The notes: a model not told the origin generated them from the letters alone. DNA of 64,000 nucleotides from Gracilibacillus sp. YIM 98692 (GCF_010993965.1 NZ_WIXM01000003.1:124001-188000); one strand, 5' to 3'. Shown: positions 18,025-27,701, counted from the first letter of the stretch. Numbers and translations are program-made.

Positions 18025-18624
18025 TTATTCATTTTTTTCATCTTCTTTATCAATCGCCTGAAATATGTTATCTACATCACGATCATCATCATAAGAAAGC
18101 ACTTCATCAACCGGTTGGTATGGCTTTCCATAGATCTCCTCATCTTTATAAGTATGGATATCTTCATACATTTTCTTCATCTGTTGATAAATTTGTTCTT
18201 CATTTTTTCCTTCTGGTGACCAATATAAGATTTCTAATGTGTTCGCTTCATCTGTTGCTAAAGATTTTCGTGTATAGCCAATTGATTCTGCATGTCTAAA
18301 TCCTTCTCGTTGATAGAAGCGTAAACGCTTTGTCGAGTCAGTGTCTTGGTAGTCAAATGGTTCTACCTCTAAAATAATCGGTTTATTTTTCTCTTTTAAT
18401 TTTTCCATTAATTCATGTCCTAACCCTTTTCCTCTTGCTTCTTTAGACACATAGACATAATCGATAAAAATAAAAGACGGAAATTCAGCATACATTAAAA
18501 CATGGTAAGGGCCTTCATCCTTATAGTAAACATCTCCTTTTTCTTTTAATAATACTTCCATATGTTCCTTTGATTTCATTTCCTCTACTGGGAAATATTG
18601 ATTTAATTTTTCATACCAATTCAT
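18025..18624 (-). CDS. yjbC: GNAT-family acetyltransferase YjbC
   Basis: Putative N-acetyltransferase, 199 residues, gene directly upstream of spx. The N-terminus MNWYEKLNQYFPVEEMKSKE closely resembles B. subtilis YjbC. The acetyl-CoA loop is visible as SKEARGKGLGHELMEKL, and the end is highly acidic. An AAGGGGAG SD precedes the ATG. In B. subtilis yjbC is co-transcribed with spx and responds to several stress sigma factors; whether the same holds here cannot be read. The acetylation substrate is unknown. Confidence 0.92.
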   Translation of the reverse strand: MNWYEKLNQYFPVEEMKSKEHMEVLLKEKGDVYYKDEGPYHVLMYAEFPSFIFIDYVYVSKEARGKGLGHELMEKLKEKNKPIILEVEPFDYQDTDSTKRLRFYQREGFRHAESIGYTRKSLATDEANTLEILYWSPEGKNEEQIYQQMKKMYEDIHTYKDEEIYGKPYQPVDEVLSYDDDRDVDNIFQAIDKEDEKNE

Positions 18625-18734
18625 TCACTTACTCCCCTTTTATCTACCCCATACTAATATGTTCCATTAACCGATTCCTTATACATCAATTACATTATAC
18701 CCGATAACAGGGGTTTTTATCGATACTATTTTAA

Positions 18735-18800
18735 AAGAAAATTGATAAAGAAAAACTTGGCTTATCGCCAAGTACTCGCGAAAGCCTTAGTTTTACTTAT
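18735..18800 (-). repeat. Diverged family A repeat remnant (copy A5)
   Basis: On the minus strand the segment ends with the hairpin ACTTGGC-gata-AGCCAAGT followed by TTTTTC and a sequence like the family end (TTTCTTTAT). Relative to A1 and A3 (CTCGGC/GCCGAG) both arms have changed together, so pairing is kept. Only the 3' half of the family is recognisable. Confidence 0.5.
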
Positions 18801-18871
18801 ACTTTGTACTTGAAAATTTTCGCTACATCGAATGGACATCCATTCTAAAATTTTATGATTACCTAACGTGT

Positions 18872-18899
18872 AAAAAAACCTCACTTTATAGTGAGGTTA
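18872..18899 (-). terminator. Terminator of the glycoside-hydrolase-like gene
   Basis: AACCTCACT and AGTGAGGTT pair around a 4-base loop and are followed by seven T on the minus strand; the stop codon overlaps the stem. Confidence 0.88.
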
Positions 18900-20132
18900 A
18901 TCTAATGGCGTGTAATCTACACCTTCTGTATAGGAGTTTCCAGCATTCCATAATAGAAACTCATCTACACCATTTTCGTTTAATGCTCGTATCTGTGCCT
19001 CTACTTCCTCCACACCATATTGAAACGTTGGTCCACTGTAGAGCCATGGTGCTTCAAAATCCTGAATCCAAGGTCTAGATAAAGGCGGTTCATCGAGATT
19101 TCCCAACACCTCATTTTCAACCTTCATATACTCGGTAACCAAACGATAAGGTTCTTGGTCTGGCTTATCAATGCCAAAGTACGGTGTCCAATGGCTTGGA
19201 TAAATCATCGAGGAAATCACATCCACATTATCTGCAATTCTAGAAAAATTCTGGCCAATGCCTGGTGCTTCTTCAATTGTAGCTGAATACCCAAAAATAT
19301 CGACGGAAACATCCACATCATAGTAAGCTAGTTCTTCTCTTGCATAAGCAACAAAGTCTGTTACAGCTTCCACTCTTTTCTTTACGTCGTTTAATTCTAA
19401 ATCTTTAAAATCACCTTGATCATATTGCAATTCTTTATCTCGTTTTTCAAAACCTTCTGGAAAGCGAACATAATCAAACTGAATATCTTGGAAACCGAGC
19501 TCTGCAGCCTTTTTGGCTAACTCCACATTATAGTCCCAAACCTCTTTCTGAAACGGACTAACAAAAGCGTCTCCTTTTCCATTTTTCCAAACTTCTCCGT
19601 TTTTCGTAAACGATAGATCTGGCCGCTTTTCTGCTAACACAGTATCTTTAAAGACTACTATTCTCGCTATCGGATATATCCCTTTATCTTCTAACACTTC
19701 TAACATTTCTTTTGGATCTTTAATGAAATTCTGTGCTATATCTTCATAAGGAGACCCTTCTTCTGGGATGAATGTTAAATTGCCATGATCATCTTTAATA
19801 TCAATTACCATTGCATTTAGTTCGGTTGAGTCGATTAAATTCAGTAAATCTTCAAATCTACTGCCACCTGCAGAATGTCCTGTAACATAGACTCCTCTTA
19901 CCGCATCAGGATAGTTAAATTGGAACCCTGATTGAAATGTAAAACGTGCTAACTTTTCAGGGAGTTCGATGTCTTTTCCCATCAACTGCTTCACCTTATG
20001 TAAGGAAACCATTTTTTCATTATTGGATTGATCTTCCTCGTCAGCTAGAATAAAGCCAGCAGTTACCCAGATGCTTAGCAAAAAAACAAACACAATACTC
20101 ATGGTGATACGCTTTCCATTATGCATGCTCAT
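18897..20132 (-). CDS. Putative secreted/membrane-anchored glycoside hydrolase (COG1306/DUF4015-like)
   Basis: A 411-residue protein with an N-terminal signal or anchor helix (MSIVFVFLLSIWVTAGFIL) and an extracytoplasmic TIM-barrel-like domain. The stretches VRGVYVTGHSAGG, NAMVIDIKDDHGNL and FQDIQFDYVRFPEGF match the bacterial putative glycosyl hydrolase family known as DUF4015 or COG1306; the Asp of FDYVRFP is a candidate catalytic residue. Single-gene unit with its own terminator, between yjbC and the opp operon. Substrate unknown. The family call is from memory of motifs. Confidence 0.8.
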   Translation of the reverse strand: MSMHNGKRITMSIVFVFLLSIWVTAGFILADEEDQSNNEKMVSLHKVKQLMGKDIELPEKLARFTFQSGFQFNYPDAVRGVYVTGHSAGGSRFEDLLNLIDSTELNAMVIDIKDDHGNLTFIPEEGSPYEDIAQNFIKDPKEMLEVLEDKGIYPIARIVVFKDTVLAEKRPDLSFTKNGEVWKNGKGDAFVSPFQKEVWDYNVELAKKAAELGFQDIQFDYVRFPEGFEKRDKELQYDQGDFKDLELNDVKKRVEAVTDFVAYAREELAYYDVDVSVDIFGYSATIEEAPGIGQNFSRIADNVDVISSMIYPSHWTPYFGIDKPDQEPYRLVTEYMKVENEVLGNLDEPPLSRPWIQDFEAPWLYSGPTFQYGVEEVEAQIRALNENGVDEFLLWNAGNSYTEGVDYTPLD

Positions 20133-20232
20133 CAGTCTCCCTAAATAATTTTCTTCTTACTAACTAATATTATAAAGAAAAACTCAAAAAATGTTAATAA
20201 AACTAACAATTTGTCTAATTATTTTTTTACAT

Positions 20233-20272
20233 ATAAAAAGAGCTCTTACCTATAGTTATGATAAGAACTCTC
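20233..20272 (-). terminator. opp operon terminator
   Basis: Minus-strand hairpin AGAGtTCTTA / TAAGAgCTCT with a 13-base loop, followed by TTTTTAT, 18 bases after the oppF stop. Confidence 0.7.
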
Positions 20273-20290
20273 ATTATAACACTATCAGTC

Positions 20291-21217
20291 TTAAATTTTT
20301 TGTTTAATTGCTTTCATTTCCTTTGCCGAACACAATAGCCAGTGGTTCGGAATTACTTCTCTAAATTGTAAGTCTTCCCTTTTATCCATTTGGCTCGGAT
20401 CATACGTTATTCTTTTTCTCGACCGTTCATAAGCTGGATCTGGCAATGGAATGGCGGAAAGTAGTGATTTTGTATATGGATGCAAAGGGTTTCTATACAA
20501 TTCCTCACTATCTGCTAATTCGACAATTTTACCAGCATACATCACAGCAATCCTATCACTAATATATTTTACCATCGATAAATCATGTGCAATAAATAAA
20601 TAAGTTAATCCATGGTCTTTTTGCAGTTTTTTCATTAAATTTACCACTTGTGCCTGTATGGACACATCAAGAGCTGAAATGGGTTCATCGGCTATAATAA
20701 ATTCGGGCTCCATTGCTAACGCTCTAGCAATACCGATTCTTTGACGTTGTCCTCCACTAAATTCATGAGGATATCTAGAAGCATGTTCTTTATTTAACCC
20801 TACTGTTTCCAACAGTTGATGAACTCGTTTCTTTTTTTCATTTTTAGATTTCAAAAGTGCGTGTATATCCATGCCTTCCGAGATTATTTCGTTCACCGTC
20901 ATTCTCGGGTTTAACGAGGCATATGGGTCTTGAAAAATCATTTGCATTTGTTGATTAAAGGCCTTTAAGTCTTTTTTAGATTTTTTCCCGTGAACCTTTG
21001 TACCCTTGAAGATCACTTTTCCGTCTGTTGCATCATACAGACGAATAATGGTTCTTCCAGTAGTGGACTTTCCACAACCTGATTCTCCAACTAAACCAAA
21101 CGTTTCTCCTCTATAAATATCAAAACTGATCCCATCTACCGCTTTAATAATCCCTTTATTCCCTGTATGAAAATGCTGCTTTAAATCTTTCACTTCTAGA
21201 ATTTTTTCCCGCTTCAT
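20291..21217 (-). CDS. oppF: Oligopeptide ABC transporter ATP-binding protein OppF
   Basis: Second ATPase subunit of the Opp importer, cytoplasmic face. Walker A GESGCGKST at about residue 45, the ABC signature FSGGQRQRIG, Walker B EFIIADEP and the C-terminal oligopeptide-ABC extension are present. The start is ATG 21217 (308 aa) with AAAGGGTG six bases upstream; the in-frame GTG at 21226 lies within that SD. Unusually it is separated from oppD by about 560 bases containing repeat C1, so it may depend on read-through or a new promoter. Confidence 0.93.
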   Translation of the reverse strand: MKREKILEVKDLKQHFHTGNKGIIKAVDGISFDIYRGETFGLVGESGCGKSTTGRTIIRLYDATDGKVIFKGTKVHGKKSKKDLKAFNQQMQMIFQDPYASLNPRMTVNEIISEGMDIHALLKSKNEKKKRVHQLLETVGLNKEHASRYPHEFSGGQRQRIGIARALAMEPEFIIADEPISALDVSIQAQVVNLMKKLQKDHGLTYLFIAHDLSMVKYISDRIAVMYAGKIVELADSEELYRNPLHPYTKSLLSAIPLPDPAYERSRKRITYDPSQMDKREDLQFREVIPNHWLLCSAKEMKAIKQKI

Positions 21218-21239
21218 GGTGTTCACCCTTTTATATAAC

Positions 21240-21770
21240 TATTTTCTAAAAGATTGCTACTGTAAAACAAACATATTGCACAATAAACATAAACTGTGCA
21301 GTAATTTATAAATATTTTCCTTCCTCTCGTTTAAAGATGAGTGCTTAATCGTCGCTGCGGAAAAACACTCGCTTTCACCCTAGGGCACAAGTGCGACATC
21401 TACTCAAGCTTCCTTTGGTCGCTTTCGCAGTGTCTTCTTTGCCGTGGGGAACGCTTCAGCCTCCTCGGAAGCAAAGGACGCTTCCTGCGGGGTCTTCAGA
21501 CTGTTCCTTTCCCACAGGAGTCACGCATTTTTCCGCAGCTTGGATTGGTGCTCGTTTTAAGTGAGAAAAAAACATATTCTTACTACTCACTAGCGGAAGA
21601 AATATACGTAGACTCCTGGGGGAACAGCGCGAGCTGAAGATCCCGCAGGCAGTTTGCTGCCGAGGAAGCTGAAGCCGTGCCCCCGGAAAGCGAAGTATAT
21701 TTCTGGAGCGGTATTCAGAGCTTTTTCAAGGCTTATGTCGCAGTTTTGTTCTACTGTGTAGTAAAGAAAG
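21240..21770. repeat. Large inverted-module repeat C1 between oppD and oppF
   Basis: About 500 bases built from two modules in opposite orientation: one around 21420-21525 (minus) and one around 21605-21700 (plus). Each contains GACTCCTG, a CTGAAGA block, a GCTGAAGC block and CGGAAAGCGAAG. Its outer end near 21740 shares gcagtttggttctactgtgta-like sequence with C2 and C3. Nearly identical to C2 (26700-27225). No transposase frame; short frames inside are not credible genes. MITE-like, boundaries approximate. Confidence 0.8.
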
Positions 21771-21775
21771 TTTTT

Positions 21776-22822
21776 TTAACGTATATTGTCCTTTCCAAAA
21801 CCTTGCATTCTCCTTTTCACAGCTGCTGGTGGGGTTAAGTTTGGTGCTTTTTCGTGCAGTAACCATGTCGCTGCATAGTGTGTATCGGAGACTCGAAACA
21901 TGGGGGGTTCTTTCTCGAAATCTATTTGTAATGCATATTTATTTCTGGAAGCAAAGGCATCTCCTTTAGGTGGATGGGTTAAATCAGGAGGTGTTCCGGG
22001 AATGGTAAATAATTGTTCTTCTTCACTATCAACCATCGGCATAGACCCCAATAACCCCCAAGTATATGGATGTTTAGCATGATAAAAGACGTCATCCACC
22101 GTACCTATTTCTACTATTTTTCCTGCATACATAACTGCTACACGATCCGCAACATTTGCCACAACACCTAAATCATGTGTAATGAAAATAATGGATGTTT
22201 CCATTTTCCGTTGAATATCCTTCATCAATTCTAAAATTTGTGCCTGGATAGTTACATCAAGTGCCGTAGTTGGCTCATCTGCAATTAACACTTTGGGATT
22301 ACATGCAAGCGCCATCGCAATAACAACGCGCTGTCTCATACCACCAGAAAATTGATGAGGATAATAATCCATTCTATTTTCTGGTTCTGGTATGCCAACT
22401 AAATGTAACAGTTCTTCCGATCTTTTTTTCGCCTCTTTTTTGGACATAGATCGGTGAAGAATTAACCCTTCCATTATTTGTTTCCCAATTTTCATGGTAG
22501 GATTTAGAGAAGTCATCGGATCTTGAAAGATCATTGATAAATCTTTACCCCTAATCTTTCGTAACTGTTTCTCAGATAGCTTCGTTAAATCTTGTTGCTC
22601 AAATAATATTTCCCCCTTAGTGATTCTTCCTGCTGGCTTGGAAATTAGCCCCATCAATGCTTTGGTTGTCACAGATTTACCAGATCCTGATTCTCCCACT
22701 ATTGCCAAGGTTTCTCCTTTTTTTAAGCTAAAATGAACGCCTCTTACTGCTTGCACACTACCACCATACGTATCAAACGTTACATACAGATCGTTCACTT
22801 TTAATACATTTTCCACTATCAT
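21776..22822 (-). CDS. oppD: Oligopeptide ABC transporter ATP-binding protein OppD
   Basis: First ATPase of the Opp importer. Walker [10 protein letters not shown], signature [10 protein letters not shown], Walker B KVLIADEP and the switch His ([10 protein letters not shown]) are visible; the oligo_HPY extension follows ([12 protein letters not shown]). The stop lies only 6 bases from the edge of repeat C1, yet the C-terminus looks complete. ATG 22822 is chosen (348 aa) because the ATG at 22828 abuts the SD aaagg. It begins 9 bases after the oppC stop, consistent with an operon. Confidence 0.93.
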   Translation of the reverse strand: MIVENVLKVNDLYVTFDTYGGSVQAVRGVHFSLKKGETLAIVGESGSGKSVTTKALMGLISKPAGRITKGEILFEQQDLTKLSEKQLRKIRGKDLSMIFQDPMTSLNPTMKIGKQIMEGLILHRSMSKKEAKKRSEELLHLVGIPEPENRMDYYPHQFSGGMRQRVVIAMALACNPKVLIADEPTTALDVTIQAQILELMKDIQRKMETSIIFITHDLGVVANVADRVAVMYAGKIVEIGTVDDVFYHAKHPYTWGLLGSMPMVDSEEEQLFTIPGTPPDLTHPPKGDAFASRNKYALQIDFEKEPPMFRVSDTHYAATWLLHEKAPNLTPPAAVKRRMQGFGKDNIR

Positions 22823-22831
22823 CAGCATCCT

Positions 22832-23980
22832 TTATCTTCGCATTTTTGGATCTAGTGCATCTCTGAGACCATCAGCCAAAATGTTAAAACCTATCATAAG
22901 CAGAGAGATAATAATGGCTGGAAATAGAAGCATATATGGGTAGACACGATAAGAATCAAACGCCGTATCAATTAACGTTCCTAATGATGCAATGGGAGGT
23001 TGTAAACCAAGTCCTATAAAACTAAGAAATGCTTCAAAAAATATGGCGCTAGGAATGGTAAACATCGTGTTAATAATGATAATACTTGTGACATTAGGAA
23101 TAAGGTGTTTCATTAAAACTCGCTTATTAGAAGATCCCAATGTCCTTGCAGCTAAAACAAACTCATAATTTTTTAATTTTAATACTTGTCCTCGAACAAT
23201 GCGGGCCATACCTATCCAGCCAGTAATCGTTAAAGCAATCGTAATCGCTAACAGTCCAGGATCAAGCAGCAAAATCATTAATATAACGATAACTAAATTA
23301 GGAATACCAGATAAAATCTCAATAATCCGTTGCATCACGTTATCTGTTCTTCCTCCATAGTAACCAGAAATCCCGCCATATAACACACCGATCACCATAT
23401 CTATTAATGCTGCTAAGAACCCGATATATAAAGATATCTGTGTCCCTTTCCAAATTCGTGTCCAAAGGTCACGCCCCATACTATCTGTTCCAAACCAAAA
23501 ATACTTATCTTCCAATGCTTTAGCTGCATAAATATCTACCTTTAATGCTACAAGGTAATAACCATTGTTCTCTTCTGATGGTTCTTCCAATATTTCTATT
23601 CCTCTTACATGTTGTTCCTCTACTTCATAGCTTTCTAAGCCTTTTTCAATCGCTTCGTCTTCTGTCTTTCCATAAGCTTCAAATATTTGAAAGCCATTCA
23701 ATCCCGCCCACTCGAGCCCTTGTACTTTAGGAGGTAAATAAGCAGAATCATAATCCGTTTCCTTAATCGAATAATGATTCATAAATGGTCCAATGATAGC
23801 CATCAATAATAAAAACACTAAAACAAATAACCCTAAGATAGCACCTTTATTTTTCCTTAACCGAATCCATGCATCTTTCCAATAGGAGAGCTGAGGACGT
23901 GAAATGGTTTCATTTTCTTCCTCTGCCAAATGGACAGGTTGAAATTTCCCTGTATCCATTTGTTCTTTTTCTTTGTCCAT
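22832..23980 (-). CDS. oppC: Oligopeptide ABC transporter permease OppC
   Basis: Inner-membrane permease of Opp with BPD_transp_1 fold. At 382 residues it is longer than the usual ~300. The extra sequence is a hydrophilic, acidic segment between helix 1 (about 45-70) and the conserved YFWFGTDSMGRDLWTR entry, that is, an extracytoplasmic insertion of about 80 residues (70-160). The EAA-like loop LAARTLGSSNKRVLMKHLIPN contacts the ATPases. Its start overlaps the oppB stop by one base (TAATG). Confidence 0.93.
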   Translation of the reverse strand: MDKEKEQMDTGKFQPVHLAEEENETISRPQLSYWKDAWIRLRKNKGAILGLFVLVFLLLMAIIGPFMNHYSIKETDYDSAYLPPKVQGLEWAGLNGFQIFEAYGKTEDEAIEKGLESYEVEEQHVRGIEILEEPSEENNGYYLVALKVDIYAAKALEDKYFWFGTDSMGRDLWTRIWKGTQISLYIGFLAALIDMVIGVLYGGISGYYGGRTDNVMQRIIEILSGIPNLVIVILMILLLDPGLLAITIALTITGWIGMARIVRGQVLKLKNYEFVLAARTLGSSNKRVLMKHLIPNVTSIIIINTMFTIPSAIFFEAFLSFIGLGLQPPIASLGTLIDTAFDSYRVYPYMLLFPAIIISLLMIGFNILADGLRDALDPKMRR

Positions 23981-24921
23981 TAGTCCTCCCCTCCTGTTAA
24001 TCGAATACGCGGATCGATTACGCCATACAGAATATCGACTATTAAAATAACGACAATGAATAGAACAGAAAAAAGCATAGTCGTGCCCATAATAACAGGA
24101 TAATCATTGGTACTAATGGAACGGACAAATTGTTCTCCAATTCCTGGTATCGCAAATATTTGTTCAATGACTAATGTTCCCGTCATTAAACTTACTGTCA
24201 TTGGGCCTAATACAGTGATAACAGGAATCAAAGCATTCCTTAATGCATGTTTAAATAAAATGGAACCATTCGAAACTCCCTTTGCTCTCGCTAATTCTAT
24301 ATAATCAGAACCCAAAACCTCTAACATTTCCGTTCTCATAAAACGGGCACAAATAGCCAAAGGAAAAATCATGAGAGATATAGTTGGTAACACGGAATAG
24401 ATAGGTCCTTCCCAAAAGGATGGAGGAAATATTCTCCACTTCACCGCAAAGTAAAACTGTAACACCCCTGCAAATATAAAGGAAGGAATCGAAATCCCAA
24501 TTACCGCTGCAATATTAGATATATAGTCCGCCCATAAATTATGCCGTATCGCAGCAATCATTCCTAGCGCGACACCTAAAAGCGAACCAACAATTAGCGC
24601 CTGAGCGCCTAATGTAGCGGAAGGACCAATTCGCTCTAAGATAATATCGGTTACGGCACGATTATCATACTGAAAGGAAATACCTAAATCACCCTGTAAC
24701 ATGGCTGCCATGTATTGAAAATATTGAACAGGCACTGGTTCATCTAGTCCATACTTTTGCAACAAAATTTCTTCTTGTGCTTCTGACATTTTGCCACCTA
24801 AGTTATTAAAAGGGGAACCTGGTAGCAGCTGCATGAGGAAAAAGGTAATCGTTGCGATAATGTATAATGTAATAACCATGTATATAAGACGCTGAATAAT
24901 ATATTTAGCCAACCCATGCAC
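23980..24921 (-). CDS. oppB: Oligopeptide ABC transporter permease OppB
   Basis: Partner permease of OppC, 313 residues, six predicted membrane helices. The N-terminus YIIQRLIYMVITLYIIATIT and the FFLMQLLPGSPF motif are typical of DppB/OppB. The cytoplasmic coupling loop is ELARAKGVSNGSILFKHALRNALIP. The SD AGGAGG precedes ATG 24921. It lies 79 bases after oppA without an obvious terminator between them. Confidence 0.95.
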   Translation of the reverse strand: MHGLAKYIIQRLIYMVITLYIIATITFFLMQLLPGSPFNNLGGKMSEAQEEILLQKYGLDEPVPVQYFQYMAAMLQGDLGISFQYDNRAVTDIILERIGPSATLGAQALIVGSLLGVALGMIAAIRHNLWADYISNIAAVIGISIPSFIFAGVLQFYFAVKWRIFPPSFWEGPIYSVLPTISLMIFPLAICARFMRTEMLEVLGSDYIELARAKGVSNGSILFKHALRNALIPVITVLGPMTVSLMTGTLVIEQIFAIPGIGEQFVRSISTNDYPVIMGTTMLFSVLFIVVILIVDILYGVIDPRIRLTGGED

Positions 24922-25000
24922 CTCCTATTGGCTATGCTTTGTCCGTTTATTATGGTGGAAAAGCAGAGATACTATGACTTAGATATACTCTATTTTCCTG

Positions 25001-26665
25001 TTAGTTCAAAACTTTCTCGTTTTTTTGTATATCTACATACTTAAAACTATAATCATTACCAAACGGATTGAGCTTATTCATTTCTTTGACATAATCCTTA
25101 GACAATACCGAAGTCTTCCTTTGCATAATCGGTGCAATTCCAGCTTCTTCTAACAATATTTTTTCTGCTTGCTGCATAGCTTCAAATCGTTCAACTGGTT
25201 TCATAGCTAGTTCACCTTTAGCAGCTTGTACTAATCGGTCATATTCTTTATTTGAATAACCTATGTCATTGTTTTCCCCATCTGTTACCCAAAGATCTAT
25301 AAAAGAGATAGGATCTTTATAATCAGGTCCCCAACCTGAAACAGCTAACTCGTAATCTTGTTTTCTCATAATTTCTAATTGCTGCCCCCAAGGTACATTC
25401 ATAGTATCAATGGTTAAGCCTTCTAAATTACTCTCGAGTTCTGTTTTCATAAATTCACTTATATCCTTAGCTTCTTCACTATCACCGCTTAGAAAACTCA
25501 ACGTCATTTCTTCAAATTCTAGTTCCTTTTTAGCCGTTTTCCAGAATGCTTGAGCTGCTTCCACATCATACTCCAATACATCACTACCCGTTTGAAAATC
25601 CTCTCCTGTTTCCGGATGCTCAACGAAATTTTCTGGAACAAAGAAGTTTACTGGATTAGAATCATTACCGTAAACAACATCTATATAAGCTTGCTTATTA
25701 AAGGCCTTTGCTAAGGCTTTTCTAAAATTTACATTTTGGATATACTCCCCAATTTTTTCTGATTCTTGATTAAATTTCATCCAAAATACAGATGTTTCAA
25801 ATATGGATTGAAACTCCGGATTCGTTTGATTATCTCTTACTTGTAGACCGCTTAATGGAACACGATCTAATTTTCCAACCTCATAATTGGACAAGCGAGT
25901 ATTAGCGTCTTTAATAACTTTTACTGAAATTCCATCAAGTGATACATTTTTTGCATCCCAGTATGTTTCATTTCTTATTAACTCCCAAGTATCTTCCGCT
26001 TTCCATGTCGTCATTTTAAACGGACCATTTGATAAGATATGATCTGGTTCTAAGGCATAATCCTCTCCCTGATCCTCGATGAACTCTTTATTAGCTGGTA
26101 AAAATGTCGGAAATGCGGCATATGAATCAAAATATGGTACTGGCTTTTCTAACTCCACAATGAATGTATGTTCATCTGGTGCACTGACTCCTAATTTTTC
26201 TGGAGCTAATTCTCCTTCATAAATCTTAGCTGCATTTTTAATTTTTCCACTCATAAGATAATTAGCATAAAAAGAACCATTCTCAGGATTAATGGCACGT
26301 TGCCAACCGTAAACGAAGTCATCTGCTGTAACAGGATCACCGTTCTCCCACTCTGCATCTTCACGCAAATGAAAAGTATACGTTTTTCCATCATCACTTA
26401 TTTCTGTTTCTCCCTTTTTAGCAATACCTGACACAATTTTCCCTTCAGGAGCCAGACGATATAACCCCTCGTATATAGTGTCTGCATATTGAAGCGACAC
26501 ATTGTCTTCCGCTAAAATAGGGTCCATTGTTGGGATGTCGGAAGAAGAAGAAATATATAAAACTTTCCCATCCATCCCACCTGTTTCATCGTTTCCATAA
26601 CATGCGGTTACAAAAAATAACAATATACAAACACCCAAAAGACAACATAGCCTTCGTTTCACCAT
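25001..26665 (-). CDS. oppA: Oligopeptide-binding lipoprotein OppA
   Basis: Extracellular solute-binding lipoprotein (SBP_bac_5) that captures peptides for OppBCDF; in Bacillus the same system imports signalling peptides feeding competence and sporulation. ATG 26665 (554 aa) gives a classic lipoprotein signal MVKRRLCCLLGVCILLFF with lipobox VTAC, and a GGGAGGTG SD lies 8 bases upstream. A longer in-frame reading to 26845 runs into repeat C2 and is spurious. Solute-binding motifs TFHLREDAEWENGDPVTADDF fit the family. Confidence 0.94.
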   Translation of the reverse strand: MVKRRLCCLLGVCILLFFVTACYGNDETGGMDGKVLYISSSSDIPTMDPILAEDNVSLQYADTIYEGLYRLAPEGKIVSGIAKKGETEISDDGKTYTFHLREDAEWENGDPVTADDFVYGWQRAINPENGSFYANYLMSGKIKNAAKIYEGELAPEKLGVSAPDEHTFIVELEKPVPYFDSYAAFPTFLPANKEFIEDQGEDYALEPDHILSNGPFKMTTWKAEDTWELIRNETYWDAKNVSLDGISVKVIKDANTRLSNYEVGKLDRVPLSGLQVRDNQTNPEFQSIFETSVFWMKFNQESEKIGEYIQNVNFRKALAKAFNKQAYIDVVYGNDSNPVNFFVPENFVEHPETGEDFQTGSDVLEYDVEAAQAFWKTAKKELEFEEMTLSFLSGDSEEAKDISEFMKTELESNLEGLTIDTMNVPWGQQLEIMRKQDYELAVSGWGPDYKDPISFIDLWVTDGENNDIGYSNKEYDRLVQAAKGELAMKPVERFEAMQQAEKILLEEAGIAPIMQRKTSVLSKDYVKEMNKLNPFGNDYSFKYVDIQKNEKVLN

Positions 26666-26699
26666 GTATAAAGCACCTCCCTTTTTAAAGTAGGCCATT

Positions 26700-27225
26700 C
26701 TATAAAAGCTTGTTCCTATTAAATAAACCCTTATTGTACAACATCCATATAATACGCAGTAACTTTGAACAGTTTCCCTCTCACTCTGTTCACGATGAGT
26801 GCTTAATCGACGCTGTGGAAAACACTCGCTTTCACCCAAGGGCACAAGTGCGACATCTACTCAAGCTCCCTTTTGGTCGCTTTCGCAGTGTCTTCTTTGC
26901 CGTGGGGAACGCTTCAGCCTCCTCACTCACCAAAACCGTTCGCCTGAGGGGTCTTCAGACTGTTCCTTTCCCACAGGAGTCTCGTATTTTTCCACAGCTT
27001 GGATGGGTGCTCGTTTTTAGTGAGAAAAAATACATTTTCTTAATACTCACAAGCGGAAGAAATATACGTAGACTCCTGGGGGAACAGCGCGAGCTGAAGA
27101 TCCCGCAGGCAGCTTGCTGCCGAGGAAGCTGAAGCCGTGCCCCCGGAAAGCGAAGTATATTTCTGGAGCGGTATTCAGAGCTTTTTTAAGGCTTATTGCG
27201 CAGTTTGGTTCTACTGTGTAATAAA
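26700..27225. repeat. Large inverted-module repeat C2 upstream of oppA
   Basis: Same two-module architecture as C1 and nearly identical over long stretches (compare 27051-27190 with 21591-21730, only a handful of differences). Its oppA-proximal edge leaves only about 35 bases before the oppA start, so the opp promoter must lie in or be supplied by the repeat. C3 at 35655 shares the outer ends. Boundaries approximate. Confidence 0.8.
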
Positions 27226-27344
27226 AAAGAAAAGAGCAAAAAATATAGAATAGATTATTATATTTACATATAAAAAGACGAATTGTGTGATAATATAAAT
27301 AGTTTTTCTGTTCACTAAGTTGAAGAAAGAGTTGATACCTAATC

Positions 27345-27701
27345 ATGAAACATATTTTTCTATTTTGTTTACATATTCTATTTTGTTTCATTTTTGTCAT
27401 ATTATGTATTAGAAGTGTATCGTTAGAGGCTTTCATTAATATTCTTTTTTATTTGAGTGCTTTTTACCTCATAACTGGTTTACTACTATTTGTCATAAAG
27501 AGGGGATTTTTCGACCAAGCAGCCATTAGTTTTAGTAAAGTTTTTAAAAACGGAAAAATGATATCTTATGAATGGATATTTAAAGAATGGAGATTACCAT
27601 CGGAAAAAATATCTGCATGGCCTGTTTCGTTTTTTCTTCGAAACGGTGTGTTTTTTGCTATTTTGGATATTTCCCTGCTTTTTCTCTATTATCAATATTA
27701 A
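27345..27701 (+). CDS. DUF3899-family membrane protein
   Basis: A 118-residue membrane protein: two hydrophobic helices (7-28 and 33-52), a central basic cytoplasmic loop (RGFFDQAAISFSKVFKNGK), an amphipathic stretch and a final helix. The LLLFVIKRGFFD motif is what I associate with DUF3899 proteins of Bacillaceae. Function unknown. It lies between repeat C2 and the trpS T-box and is divergent from opp. The SD is poor (gaagaaagag), so expression level and exact start are uncertain. Confidence 0.65.
   Translation: MKHIFLFCLHILFCFIFVILCIRSVSLEAFINILFYLSAFYLITGLLLFVIKRGFFDQAAISFSKVFKNGKMISYEWIFKEWRLPSEKISAWPVSFFLRNGVFFAILDISLLFLYYQY

Noticed and set aside
18640-18870. Possible small RNA or gene between yjbC and the glycoside-hydrolase-like gene
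   Set aside because: Apart from the family A remnant and terminator I see no promoter or coding frame.
26666-26845. 60-residue N-terminal extension of OppA
   Set aside because: It translates repeat C2 and would bury the lipoprotein signal; the strong SD and lipobox support ATG 26665.
26799-27132. Overlapping plus-strand reading frames in repeat C2 (and the equivalent frame at 21341-21637)
   Set aside because: They lie wholly inside the non-coding family C repeat, have no SD, unusual composition and no resemblance to proteins.
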